Below, piece after piece: positions 26,001-34,035 of a stretch of DNA of 64,000 nt. Position 1 is the first letter of the stretch, and each line of letters opens with the position of its first letter. The notes beneath the pieces were generated by a model. It did not search any database and was not told where the DNA came from. It was given only the letters and a program-made list of their open reading frames with translations. Origin of the DNA: Mycteria americana (Eukaryota > Chordata > Aves > Ciconiiformes > Ciconiidae); assembly GCF_035582795.1 (NCBI RefSeq), contig NC_134379.1, positions 2,356,001 through 2,420,000 of the forward strand, written 5' to 3'. Made by a program: the position numbers and the translations under genes.

Positions 26001-28755
26001 AAAGCAAATCAAACTGCTGTGATCCTCTGTTATAATCCACCACATAAACAGCAAAGAAGTTCTAAACTACAGGGCAACATAGTATATAATACTGGTAGTT
26101 TTAAACTTTTACTGTGTCCCATGAAACCTGATCAAATAATTGTTGAATTATTTAGGGCATTGGGTCATCAACTACAGTAAAAACTAGCTTGTCACTACAG
26201 ATCTTCTGATATACTGTTACATGTTGTAGCTACCAGCTGTAATTCAACAATGTTATGCTATGAAACACAGTAAAAACTGCTGAAGAGTTTTAAAATGATT
26301 AATTTTGGGGAAGAAAAAAAAAAAGAATAGTGAAACAGAAGTTGATTCACATGGTTAAAGAATTGGAAGTCTAGTGAGACGCATTGTGCTATCTAGGCAC
26401 AATAAAAAAATGTAGCTTTAAATGTCTCCACTATTCCATTATGTTCCAGGTGGATATTCTTCTTGGCTCTCAAGGAAGACTTTTTCTTTTTTTAATAGTT
26501 CTAAACCTCTGAATCAAAGAATTGTATCACTTAACTTTTCAATGTAATATTAGTAAGCAAGGGTCTAACTCCTGGGAAGTTATGAAAGCTCACGATTGAG
26601 TAGGAGTTATCTGAAAGGAATATTTACCATTATCTCATAAGTATGATCACTTTGATGTTTCTTGTATTCAAATCCTCGTGTGAAACACTGTAGAATAAAA
26701 GATTAGCATTATGTTAGTCTCTTACTTCTGCCCTGAAAAGATTTTAACTGGTCCCTTTTTTCCTTTTATTCTCTGACCACTGGGTATCCAAAACTGACCA
26801 CCTGATATGCTGAAAAAGATAATCAATTTTTAATCATTTTAGAAAAAACAAAAAAAGGTAGAAAAATCTTTGTTAAAATTGTGTTAAGTCTGTCTTTGTA
26901 TCTTACTTGTCTTTTGCACCAGGACATAACTCCTGTGAATTGACATACTTTTTTGTAAAGTATTTCTGGCGAAGTTAGGCAGGTGAAAGGAGCTTGATGG
27001 TATGTTTTAAAGTTCCAGGCAGAGAGCACGGAACATTTCTTAAGTATTGAAAACACAGTTTCCCTTTACTCTTGGTTTTCTGTTTACAAAGCACTGGCAT
27101 GGTTTGCACCTATTTTCAACAGTTAAATTTCTGGTTTTTTAAGTACAGGTAAATGAACAAAAATATACCCAATACACAAAATATGGGTTGGTGTATTTTG
27201 TACATACCTGAGCACAAGGCTAAGCTCCTTTTTCAGTTTTAGACGTTACTGCCATTTTTTTAATCACAAATAATGCAAACTTATTTATTTAATAATTAAA
27301 ACTAGCAGTACTTTCTGTGGTTATCAGATCACACGCATAATTTTTAAAGAACTATATCTGGTCACAAACAATTATTGTCAATATTGAAAACTTTCCCCAA
27401 ATTTTCTTTTCCATTTAGGAGGAAAAAACCAGTATGTGGTGACAGAGAAAGGGTGTTTCTTGATGGCTTTTCTTTTCCATGCCATAAAAAATGACAGAAA
27501 GGATACCTCTCTAGACATGCAGCAGCATGCTCCGTTACACAGTCAGGCTGACTGCATGTCTTTAGGTAGCTTTGGCTGCCTTCACAAAGAACTCCTTCAG
27601 CTGCTCATGCCTCAGTTCTTCAGCCTCCAACATTTTCTTTGTCATTTCCCTGTCCCTGAGCAAATAAGTGTGTTGATACAAGTTTACAGAGACCAGTTAT
27701 TAATGTGTTTATGGAACAGCTTGGTACTGGACAGGCCTTTGATGACTTTCTCAAAGAAATTAATGCCTTTGCTTTTATCCTTGCACTCACCTGCAAACAC
27801 AGGAGGAAGGGAGGAGGCCCACACTCAGCACACTTAACGTAGGGCTCTGTGAGGTACGAAGAGCAGCCTCGGCATGGAGGCTTATCAAAAGGGTCATCTG
27901 TGAAGCCAAAAGTAAATCTTATGCAACACAAACAAGGCACTGGTTTTGCAATCACCCAAATTCACTTGTGCCCAGTAATTTTAAGTGAACTCAACCATAT
28001 TATAACCTCTTTCCTACTGCAACTTCTCCAAATATCTGTTAAAAGTTCCTGTTCAGCTAGAGTTGCAAGAGAGATGTTGGCACTGCATCCCTGCTAGACC
28101 TGATGCACCGAGGGCTAAACCTAAACTTGTGCAACGGACTCAAAGGAAAATCTCTGTAGCAGCCTCCTGGTACAACTCAGCAGTGATGCCAGGAGCCGTG
28201 CTAGCTGCCTAACTTGATCCAGTGCCCATGCTCGTGTTCTGCACCGAAGACCAGACCCAGGACCTTATTTGTGGAGAATACTGCACAGACAGCTGCAGTC
28301 TCCCATCCGCCTACCTCAAGTCAGACTCGTAAAGCATATTGCTGTGGTTGCAAAGGCATCAACGAGATTGTTCTGTAACCTGTCCAAACCTCAGACTCTG
28401 CTCAGATTGCTGAACAAGGAATGAAACGCTGCTCTGCACATTTTTCTTATTTTGTTCATTGCAAAGTAGTCAAAATAAATAGACTGTCAAGTTATAAGCC
28501 ACATTTTTTCCAAGAAAATGGATTTGAACTAGCCCAACTATAAAAAAGTAGATAGAAAAAAAGACCCAAATTCCCACTGAATCATTCATGTACTTGTGCT
28601 CTTGAGCATTTGATCAAAGAAGTGACTCTGTGGACAAATACTGCTAGTTTTCTGTCTCCCTCCCCCAGACAGCTGCTGATGTCTTTAAACAATGGCAAAC
28701 ACTTTCAAAATGTCATCTTATCGCACTTACTACTGAAGGAGGCCAGGCGCTCCAT
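4824..28755 (-). CDS. TADA2A: Transcriptional adaptor 2A (ADA2A), complete, 15 coding exons
   Basis: TADA2A is the adaptor that links the histone acetyltransferases GCN5/PCAF to nucleosomes in ATAC-type complexes in the nucleus. I joined fifteen exons by reading frame and GT/AG junctions: 28755-28731, 27897-27791, 26687-26628, 25988-25897, 24437-24280, 22825-22737, 21949-21877, 15498-15435, 13469-13426, 12888-12778, 11371-11300, 10675-10543, 9611-9568, 6954-6881 and 5009-4824. They total 1332 nt, 443 codons plus TGA, equal to the human length. Domains in order: a ZZ zinc finger with C17, C20, C31, C34, C42, C45, H55 and H59; a SANT domain (about 70-122); a central charged coiled region (about 200-300); and a C-terminal SWIRM domain (about 356-443). 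No frameshift or missing junction. The start ATG opens the conserved [10 protein letters not shown] sequence. Identification is certain. Confidence 0.97.
5123..5147. repeat. Homopolymer T25
   Basis: An uninterrupted run of 25 T on the plus strand inside the last TADA2A intron. No retroelement body is recognisable next to it. Confidence 0.95.
6881..6954 (-). CDS. TADA2A: TADA2A exon 15: start of SWIRM region
   Basis: 74 nt, residues 358-382, starting [19 protein letters not shown] and ending with the lysine/glutamate run before the next exon. The acceptor is TTGTCTCCGCAG and the donor is GAG|GTGAGG. Confidence 0.95.
8174..8188. repeat. (AC)n microsatellite
   Basis: About seven AC units in a TADA2A intron; short and unremarkable. 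Confidence 0.9.
9568..9611 (-). CDS. TADA2A: TADA2A exon 14 (44-nt micro-exon)
   Basis: 44 nt, residues 343-358, reading [14 protein letters not shown]. It encodes the flexible Ser/Pro linker before SWIRM. The acceptor is CTTTCTTTTCAG and the donor is CAG|GTAACT. Found by phase and homology. Confidence 0.93.
10285..10508 (+). mobile_element. CR1 LINE, 5'-truncated 3' end
   Basis: The element contains the end of the CR1 ORF2 reading frame ([19 protein letters not shown], then SLEVFKSR), followed by a short 3' UTR and the CR1 terminal octamer repeated as ATGATTCTATGATTCTAT. CR1 elements integrate as 5'-truncated copies, which fits the 220-nt length. It is inserted antisense to TADA2A, 34 nt from the donor of exon 13. 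Low divergence suggests one of the younger copies in the window. Confidence 0.95.
10543..10675 (-). CDS. TADA2A: TADA2A exon 13
   Basis: 133 nt, residues 299-343, with [17 protein letters not shown] and the segment ending [10 protein letters not shown]. The donor is GATAT|GTACGG, a less usual +3 to +6 context. A CR1 element ends only 34 nt beyond this donor in the intron. Confidence 0.95.
11300..11371 (-). CDS. TADA2A: TADA2A exon 12
   Basis: 72 nt, residues 275-299, starting [19 protein letters not shown]. The acceptor is GGTAAAACAG, weak in pyrimidines, and the donor is TGTA|GTAAGT. Confidence 0.95.
12778..12888 (-). CDS. TADA2A: TADA2A exon 11
   Basis: 111 nt, residues 238-275, starting [19 protein letters not shown]. 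Helical, charged central region. The acceptor has a strong pyrimidine tract (TTTTTTCCCCCTCTAG) and the donor is T|GTAAGT. Confidence 0.95.
13426..13469 (-). CDS. TADA2A: TADA2A exon 10 (44-nt micro-exon)
   Basis: 44 nt, residues 223-238, reading [15 protein letters not shown]. The acceptor is TCAATTACAG and the donor is CAGA|GTGAGT. It is too short to appear as an open frame by itself; it was found by homology and phase. Confidence 0.94.
15435..15498 (-). CDS. TADA2A: TADA2A exon 9
   Basis: 64 nt, residues 202-223, reading [20 protein letters not shown]. It opens the basic helical central region. The acceptor is TATTTTGCAG and the donor is AAA|GTGAGT. The 6.4-kb intron upstream of it is the longest in the gene. 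Confidence 0.94.
19855..20300 (+). mobile_element. Ancient, decayed CR1/L3-type LINE 3' region
   Basis: The text follows the old amniote CR1/L3 3' end: GGAAGTATTTTTTCACACAA, then GTGGAACTCACTGC and TACAGGATGTTATGGGGGC, then TTCATGGAGGACAGG, and finally ACAGGACACTGAGCTAGACA at about 20230. Divergence is high and no reading frame survives. Boundaries are approximate. Confidence 0.75.
21418..21441. repeat. Perfect 10-bp inverted repeat with 4-nt loop
   Basis: AGGTCTGTTT, loop ATTC, then AAACAGACCT, inside a TADA2A intron. It is a small hairpin of unknown meaning; a second TCTGTTT-like motif follows about 15 nt later. Confidence 0.9.
21877..21949 (-). CDS. TADA2A: TADA2A exon 8: acidic segment
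   Basis: 73 nt, residues 178-202, starting [19 protein letters not shown]. It is strongly acidic and conserved almost unchanged from human. The donor is CATG|GTAAGT. Confidence 0.95.
22737..22825 (-). CDS. TADA2A: TADA2A exon 7
   Basis: 89 nt, residues 148-177, reading [16 protein letters not shown] and then [13 protein letters not shown]. The acceptor is TTTTCTCAG and the donor is GAG|GTAAGA. Confidence 0.95.
23250..23475 (-). mobile_element. MIR-like / CORE-type SINE relic
   Basis: The plus strand reads GCTGAGGCACAGAGAATTTG, then GGCCCAGGTCACAT and GACAGAACC, the complement of the amniote MIR core and tail. It is strongly decayed with approximate edges. The exact family could be a related CORE-SINE. 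Confidence 0.6.
24280..24437 (-). CDS. TADA2A: TADA2A exon 6: C-terminal half of SANT domain and linker
   Basis: 158 nt, residues 95-148. It starts [19 protein letters not shown] and finishes the SANT helices before a less conserved linker ([10 protein letters not shown]). The donor is CACC|GTGAGT. Confidence 0.95.
25897..25988 (-). CDS. TADA2A: TADA2A exon 5: N-terminal half of SANT domain
   Basis: 92 nt, residues 65-95, starting [11 protein letters not shown] and ending GFGNW, with the spaced tryptophans (W75, W95) typical of SANT/Myb folds. The last Trp codon is split TG|G across the next intron. Confidence 0.95.
26628..26687 (-). CDS. TADA2A: TADA2A exon 4: end of ZZ zinc finger
   Basis: 60 nt, residues 45-64, reading [20 protein letters not shown]. 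It supplies C45, H55 and H59, completing the C6H2 zinc-binding set. The donor is ATG|GTAAAT. Confidence 0.95.
27791..27897 (-). CDS. TADA2A: TADA2A exon 3: first part of ZZ zinc finger
   Basis: 107 nt, residues 9-44. It carries the cysteine pairs C17/C20 and C31/C34 and also C42. The acceptor follows GGCTTCACAG and the donor is CAG|GTGAGT. Confidence 0.95.
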
Positions 28756-28915
28756 TCCTCTCCCTCGGTGGTGTTCTTGCTCCTCTGAGTAAAACCTGTC
28801 TTGCCTAAAAGCCCGTAGTGTAAGCCTTGCCCCAACCAGTATGTCCAAAAAGGGTATTCTCTCCCTGCAGACGTCTCTCACACAGCCCTCGCAGATGAGA
28901 TCCTCCCAGAGCGTC
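28731..28915 (-). CDS. TADA2A: TADA2A exon 2: leader plus start codon
   Basis: The acceptor is TTTTCTGTTCAG just above 28915 and the donor A|GTAAGT lies at 28730-28725. The ATG is at 28755-28753, giving MERLASFS plus one base of the next codon. The 160 nt of exon upstream of the ATG contain no stop in the main frame and no in-frame ATG, so the leader is open but should be untranslated. Confidence 0.9.
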
Positions 28916-30144
28916 CTGAACAGAAAAGCGAAAGGGCTGTCAGCAGTCTTCTTAACAGGGACCATTTGACATGGCTGAGAGTCTGTTTTCTGTGTATGAG
29001 AAGAAATCAAATGTGGAGAGATGGGGTACAGCATAAGAAGAGATGTGAACTGATGGAGATATAAGCCAGTCCTGAACTGAGGCCTTCAGTGGAATGTATG
29101 GGCTGAGCAGAGAGTTATGAACAGCTGTTGTGCAAGAAAGTGTTCTGCACCTCCAAGAAGCACCGGGAAGAGAACGAACAGGTTAGAAGTGGCATGGACA
29201 CAGCAGTGCAAAAATCTACCACACTCATGTCAACGACATTTTCAGTGTTGACTGAGTGGCAGCTTCTATGAACAGGCCTGATTCACCAGCACCTGTACAG
29301 TGAGGTTCTACACTGCTGTCCACCATCAGGGAACTGAGTTGCTTTCCATTGTGGGATGTCTAACATGTCTCACTTTTACAAGGTACTTTTGCTGGGAATG
29401 GCTTGGGCTCCTCATTTATTGAAATTCATGTTTCTCTTTCTAGACTTTTCTCCTCCATGCACCACGTGAGGAGGCATGGTCCTGCGACCAGTGACACCAC
29501 TGAAGCTGTGCAGCCCCTCCCAGCAGCTGGAAGGTGCTGCTTCCACGCAGCCCCTCCACGCAGCTGGAAGAAGCAGCTGCTTCCCCCCTGGCTACACATC
29601 CCTGCACCTCTCCTTGGATCCTCAGACAACCCAGAGCAACTTCCAGGCTGGACTTTCTACCCCGTGGCCGTAAGTGACACCGCACCGCCACCTCTGGGCG
29701 CCCACTTCACGCTGTGAATTGCAGACCATTTACAGGGCTGCTTGAACCTGTGCACCACTAACCGGCGGTGCAGTGCCAGCACCAAGCACGGCAGCACAGG
29801 CCGTTCCCGCAAGAGCCCCTGCCCTCCCCGTCACCCACTCCCCAACCCCTCTCCCCCAGGCCCCGTCCAGCCCTGGCGGACCCTTCTCCCCATCACCGCC
29901 AGGCGGCGCCCTCCGCCCCGCCAGGCCCCGCCCCCGCCAGGCGCAAGCGCGGCCCGTGAGGCGGGTGTGGGAAGCGCGCGCTCCCGGCAGCCCGCTCCCT
30001 CCCCGCCCCCCTTCGCCGGCTGCCCGGACGCCGCCCTTCCCGCTTCCCCCGCCCCGGAACCGGCTCCTCCCCGCTATGGTACGGTCCCGACTTCCCCCTC
30101 GCCCCTCGCGGCCGGGGCGGCGCGCCGGCCTCGCCCCCGCCGCC
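28916..30144 (-). other. TADA2A: TADA2A intron 1
   Basis: The first intron runs from the exon 1 donor (30150) to the exon 2 acceptor (28916). A short GC-rich duplicated segment lies at 29510-29584, and the CpG island begins at about 29.88 kb. Open frames at 29.4-30.5 kb are GC-driven and show no recognisable domain. Confidence 0.7.
29510..29584. repeat. Two-copy imperfect tandem repeat
   Basis: Two neighbouring copies of about 36 nt share GCAGCCCCTCC, CAGCTGGAAG and GCTGCTTCC. The pattern repeats an E-box CAGCTG in each copy. Confidence 0.75.
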
Positions 30145-30480
30145 TCTCACCTCACGCCGGGCGGCGGGCAGGCCCCGCGCGCCACGGCCTTCCGCGGCCG
30201 CGCCCCGCCGTGCGCCTGCGCCGCGCCAATGCGTGCGCGCCCCCGCGCGGAGCCCGCGCGCGCCGCCGGGCCCGCCCCGCCCCTGGGCGGGTGCGGCTGT
30301 GGGCGCTGGTCCTCGCTGCGGGGCTGCGGGTGCGTGGGGATCCCACGGGGGAGCGTCAGCGGCCGTGGGCCGCGGCGGGGGAGCGCTTCCAAGCGGCAGC
30401 AGCTCTGCGTGATGTGCGGTGTGTCTCCATCTCCCGTCCGCCCCACGGCTGACGCCTGCCCGTTTGTCCGTCGCTTTTGA
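29880..30480. promoter_or_regulatory. TADA2A: CpG-island promoter of TADA2A, possibly bidirectional
   Basis: About 600 nt very rich in CpG surround the TADA2A first exon. On the upstream side are a CCAAT motif at 30226-30230 and an NRF1-like TGCGCCTGCGC at 30211-30221, followed by TGCGTGCGCGC, which suit a TATA-less housekeeping promoter. The island extends about 250 nt past these motifs on the side away from TADA2A, so divergent transcription toward ACACA is possible. Confidence 0.8.
30151..30235 (-). other. TADA2A: TADA2A noncoding exon 1 (5' end approximate)
   Basis: The exon end is set by a good donor, GGCGTGAG|GTGAGAGG, with the GT at 30150-30149. The start site is not visible; I place it near the NRF1/CCAAT motifs. 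The exon is noncoding by homology, although the frame leading into the ATG is open across exon 1 and exon 2. Confidence 0.6.
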
Positions 30481-30489
30481 GGCTGCACA

Positions 30490-33400
30490 GTGCGGTGCGT
30501 AACGAAGAGGCCTGGGCGGCCTCGGCTCTCCCTCTGGTACGGCGCGGTGCCGCCGTGCAGAGGCACCAGGGAGGAACTGAAGCTCCTTCCCACAGCAGTT
30601 AATAAATCGGCTTTCAGAGGGTTCCTGCCAATTAAATCATCTTTTGGGGTTCGTCCTTTAAGTTTCTGAGGTAGCGAAGGCAACTCTTGGCTGACTTTCA
30701 CTTGAGAAAGGGCTCTCCGGTCCCTTCCCTGTCTGCCCGCAGGCGCTGTCCGGCCTACGAGGTCTCCTCGTGGCTGTCTCCCATGCACACTGGGGATGTC
30801 CTTGTGAGCTAGGTGCACATGTGGGCTCGGGCTTGTTGAGAACATCCAGTCAGAGGGATTTGAATAGGGCTTAACGAGTCTTGCATTGCGTAAACCCCTA
30901 AAGCTCGGGTATGATTTAGCTAGTTGCTTTGTTTAGAATAGGAATTTGTTTTCGTATTAGACGGTCTGCACAGCCAACCTGGCGCAGTGGCAATACGCAC
31001 CTCATGGTATCTTTCATCGCCGCTGTGGTAGCTTCGTATGCTGTACTGTGTTCCCGTGGGGACGTGGTACTCATTCAGAGCCTGGTGCAATTGTAACAGC
31101 AATGCTGACAATTAAAATGTGGTTTAACACAGATAGATTCTCTGTGTGTTTATGGTGCCCTGGTGCTGGTAAATGTAACTGGTGTTTCATGGATTTCAAA
31201 TACTTGCTTATACTTGGGCACTGTTCTGGCAGTAAACTCGACCTGGAACACCCCACATGGCCAGGGCTGTGTCTGCCCCACATAGCTCAGTGACCCCATA
31301 CCTCTTCCACAAAACCCTTCTGTCATTACTGTTTCTCTGCAACATTTTTTATGCTGTTGTGAGATACTAATTTTGTGTGAAATTTTGGTGCCCCTCAGAG
31401 CGTGCATGATGTTGATTTAGATGAACAGGATCTGCATCACTGGGGGGAAGTGCTATATTGTTCACTGCAAGGCCCGAAGGCTGCTTCTGTTCCTTTATGC
31501 AGATTCTGAGGCATTTAATCCTTTGCATGGGAACCTGAGAGTTGTTCTCTGTAGCAGACAGATGTAGCCTTTGGCAGTTCATATCTGAGAGCTGAAGATT
31601 GCATTACATATAAGTACATTGCAAATAGATGAGAGATTCATTTTGTGTCAGCACATGAAAATGTGCACCTACTCAGACCTAGGCAGAGGCTAGAGCTCAG
31701 TAGTTAATATCTGCGTTATTCCTGTTGAGGCTGGAGGAGAAGGTCTGGTATCCTGGGATGAGGTTGCTACATGTATGCTCCTTGTCTGAACTATTTAACT
31801 GCAAGGCTAAAAATACTGAAAATTATTTCCTTTTCCTTTTGCCCAGGCATGTGAAAAATTATGGGAAAAAATTAAGAATTTGGGAGAGGCAGAGTTTGGA
31901 ATGTTAATGAAATATTTATTGCTTATGCTAACAGGTTTTTCCTGTATCTGGGAATTAAAATAAGAATCTAGGTAGTTAATGGAAGGAATCAGCATATGGG
32001 TATCTTCTCAAAAGTTGCTTTCTGCTGTTTCCAGTAAGTGGTGAGGGAAAGGTGATGCATCTTTGCAGGTAAAAAGGGTGTTCCTCTGAGGCCTGCAGCT
32101 TTTCATGGGTAGGTTTCATGGATGACAATGATTTTGGATCTTTTCATGTAAGAATCTTGCTATTATGCATCTGTCTGGCAAGGGAAGAAAAAATATTCGT
32201 GAGGAATGTTAAACAACCCAATTTCTAGAGTCTTACACCAGTGCTCGCGTTTTTCAGCTCGGTAATTTAGTGCTGCGACATCTCCTGGCTGAACTATACT
32301 AAAGAAGTTACAGCATGCCTGATGTCTCCTGGAGGGAGCAATGACGTAAAATGTCTTTTGCCTTAAGTCTGTTCAAATGGTTTTCAGCTTGGTAGAGGCC
32401 CAAAGGTGTCACCACCTGATGGCTGTTCAATGGCTTGTGTGAAATGGCTCTTAAGGGTCTCAGTTCAATTTCCAAACCTCTCACTATAGCACATTTCTCA
32501 CTACAGTTACACTCCGAGAAGGTCTAAGTGGATAATTTGTAATGAATAATGTGCTCACATGCTGCCTTTTTCTACTCAGAAGTTTTAACAAATGAGGTAA
32601 TTTTCATTTGCTATTTGAAATTATTTACTGATAATTTCTGCAAATTAAATGCTCTCAAGGGGTTTCTTCTGTATGTATAATATCCAAAGGTCTTCTTGTG
32701 TGTTGGCAGGGCTAAGCTCTCCGATCTCACTACAAGGCAGTTGTTAGAGCTGGGTGACAGACAAGTAACTGGATAAGCTGGAGTTAAGTGACTTGATCCT
32801 AAGTCACAGTGAGAGGTGGGAGTAGAGTATAACTGTTCAACCTCAGCAGTTCTCTTAATGGGGTAGGAAGTACAAGATTAAATAATTTCTCCATGAAAAG
32901 GCACCTTAATATTTCAGGGTTATTTAATTTCTTGAGGGGGAAGGGATAGGTCTATCTTCAAGCACCGTTACTGTTGCTTAGATGCACCTAAAACCAGGTT
33001 GCCCTGTGAAGAGCAGAATGGATGAGCCCAGGCTGGCCCCATACATCCTCCCCACGCCAGCAGTCCCAGCTTCCCTCCTGTCTCACTTAGCTCCCTCCTG
33101 TCTCCGCTTGTGACCACGGGCACGATGGCACGTGCTGCGTGTGCTGTTTGCCCAGGAGGTATGCAAGGCTTGTCAGATGGGTCCCAGCCAGCATGGGGAC
33201 AGCTGAGCCCACTCAGCTTCCCCTGGGGACAGATTTGGCTGTCTCCTTACTACCTCATCAGATCTTCACTTGGAAACTTGCTTGCATTGAGACCTGCTAT
33301 GCCTTGGTCAAATTTGGTTGACGCTGACCAGAAATACCTGGGGAACAGAGGCTGAGAGTCAGGCAAAAGCTTCCAGTGGCTTCTGTTCTGTGCCCTTCAG

Positions 33401-33960
33401 AAACGGGGTTAGAAGTGTTGCTGCTTGGTCATGCACTGGGACACAGGCTGCAGACAGGCTTCTGCTGCTGCTCCATATGCTGTCGATCCAGTCAGGGCAC
33501 AAGCACTTGGGAAAGAAGCAAAAGCAGTTAGAGGTGTGTAGGGGATGCTGGGTAATACCAACTGTTCAAACAAAAAAAAAGGCTACGTGTTTCTGGAGGG
33601 GCCGTGGTGAATGCTACTGGATTGCTAGGCATCAAAGTAATATGGCTTTACAGAGGACGTGGGCATATTGTAGCCCCTGATGTCTTTTGTTCTCAGTATC
33701 TGCCTCTTGTATATATGCCCTCAACCAGCATGCTTAAATAGCTCATCCTGCGGCCTAGAAGACTAGAGAGGGTTACCTGTCCTTTGAAAGTCTTGCCTAT
33801 TCTCTTCCACCCCTAAACTGCTCTTCCTCTGGCATCAGGAGTACCTCTCCCAGCTGGCCAGCAGCTGCCTGTGCACAAGAGCACGAGGTTGTTCTGGGCT
33901 GCTTTTTGACAGAATTGCCTCACGTTGACAGCAGTAATTTGGGGAGCAGTTGATTGCAAC
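30490..33960. other. Intergenic region between TADA2A promoter and C17orf78
   Basis: Mostly AT-rich sequence with short random open frames. A weak MIR-like stretch is at about 32740-32850 (AGTTAAGTGACTTG). No exon, tRNA or other RNA gene is recognisable. By analogy with human gene structure, a distal ACACA first intron could cross it. Confidence 0.6.
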
Positions 33961-33966
33961 CAAAAA

Positions 33967-34035
33967 TCAGACGTGCCTCCCATAAACCAGTAGCGTGGTT
34001 GACGGGAAGCTAGCGAATTCTGCTGCTGATCTCTG
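33967..34035 (-). CDS. C17orf78: Candidate C17orf78 terminal exon
   Basis: A strong acceptor (TTGTTCCTCCTGCTCAG) is followed in the correct phase by QRSAAEFASFPSTTLLVYG and a stop at 33967-33969. It would give a protein of about 255 residues, against about 275 in human. No clear similarity to the human tail, so this is a structural guess. Confidence 0.25.
   Translation of the reverse strand, partial: QRSAAEFASFPSTTLLVYGRHV

Larger units (their letters stand above)
21950..28730 (-). other. TADA2A: TADA2A introns between exons 2 and 8
   Basis: Intron sequence around the exons at 22737, 24280, 25897, 26628 and 27791. A MIR-like relic is present at 23.25-23.48 kb; the rest is unremarkable AT-rich DNA. 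Confidence 0.75.

Noticed and set aside
29742-30480. Plus-strand frames of 235-236 codons at the TADA2A promoter
   Set aside because: They are antisense to TADA2A exon 1, GC-driven and proline/arginine-rich, with a second overlapping frame of the same length.
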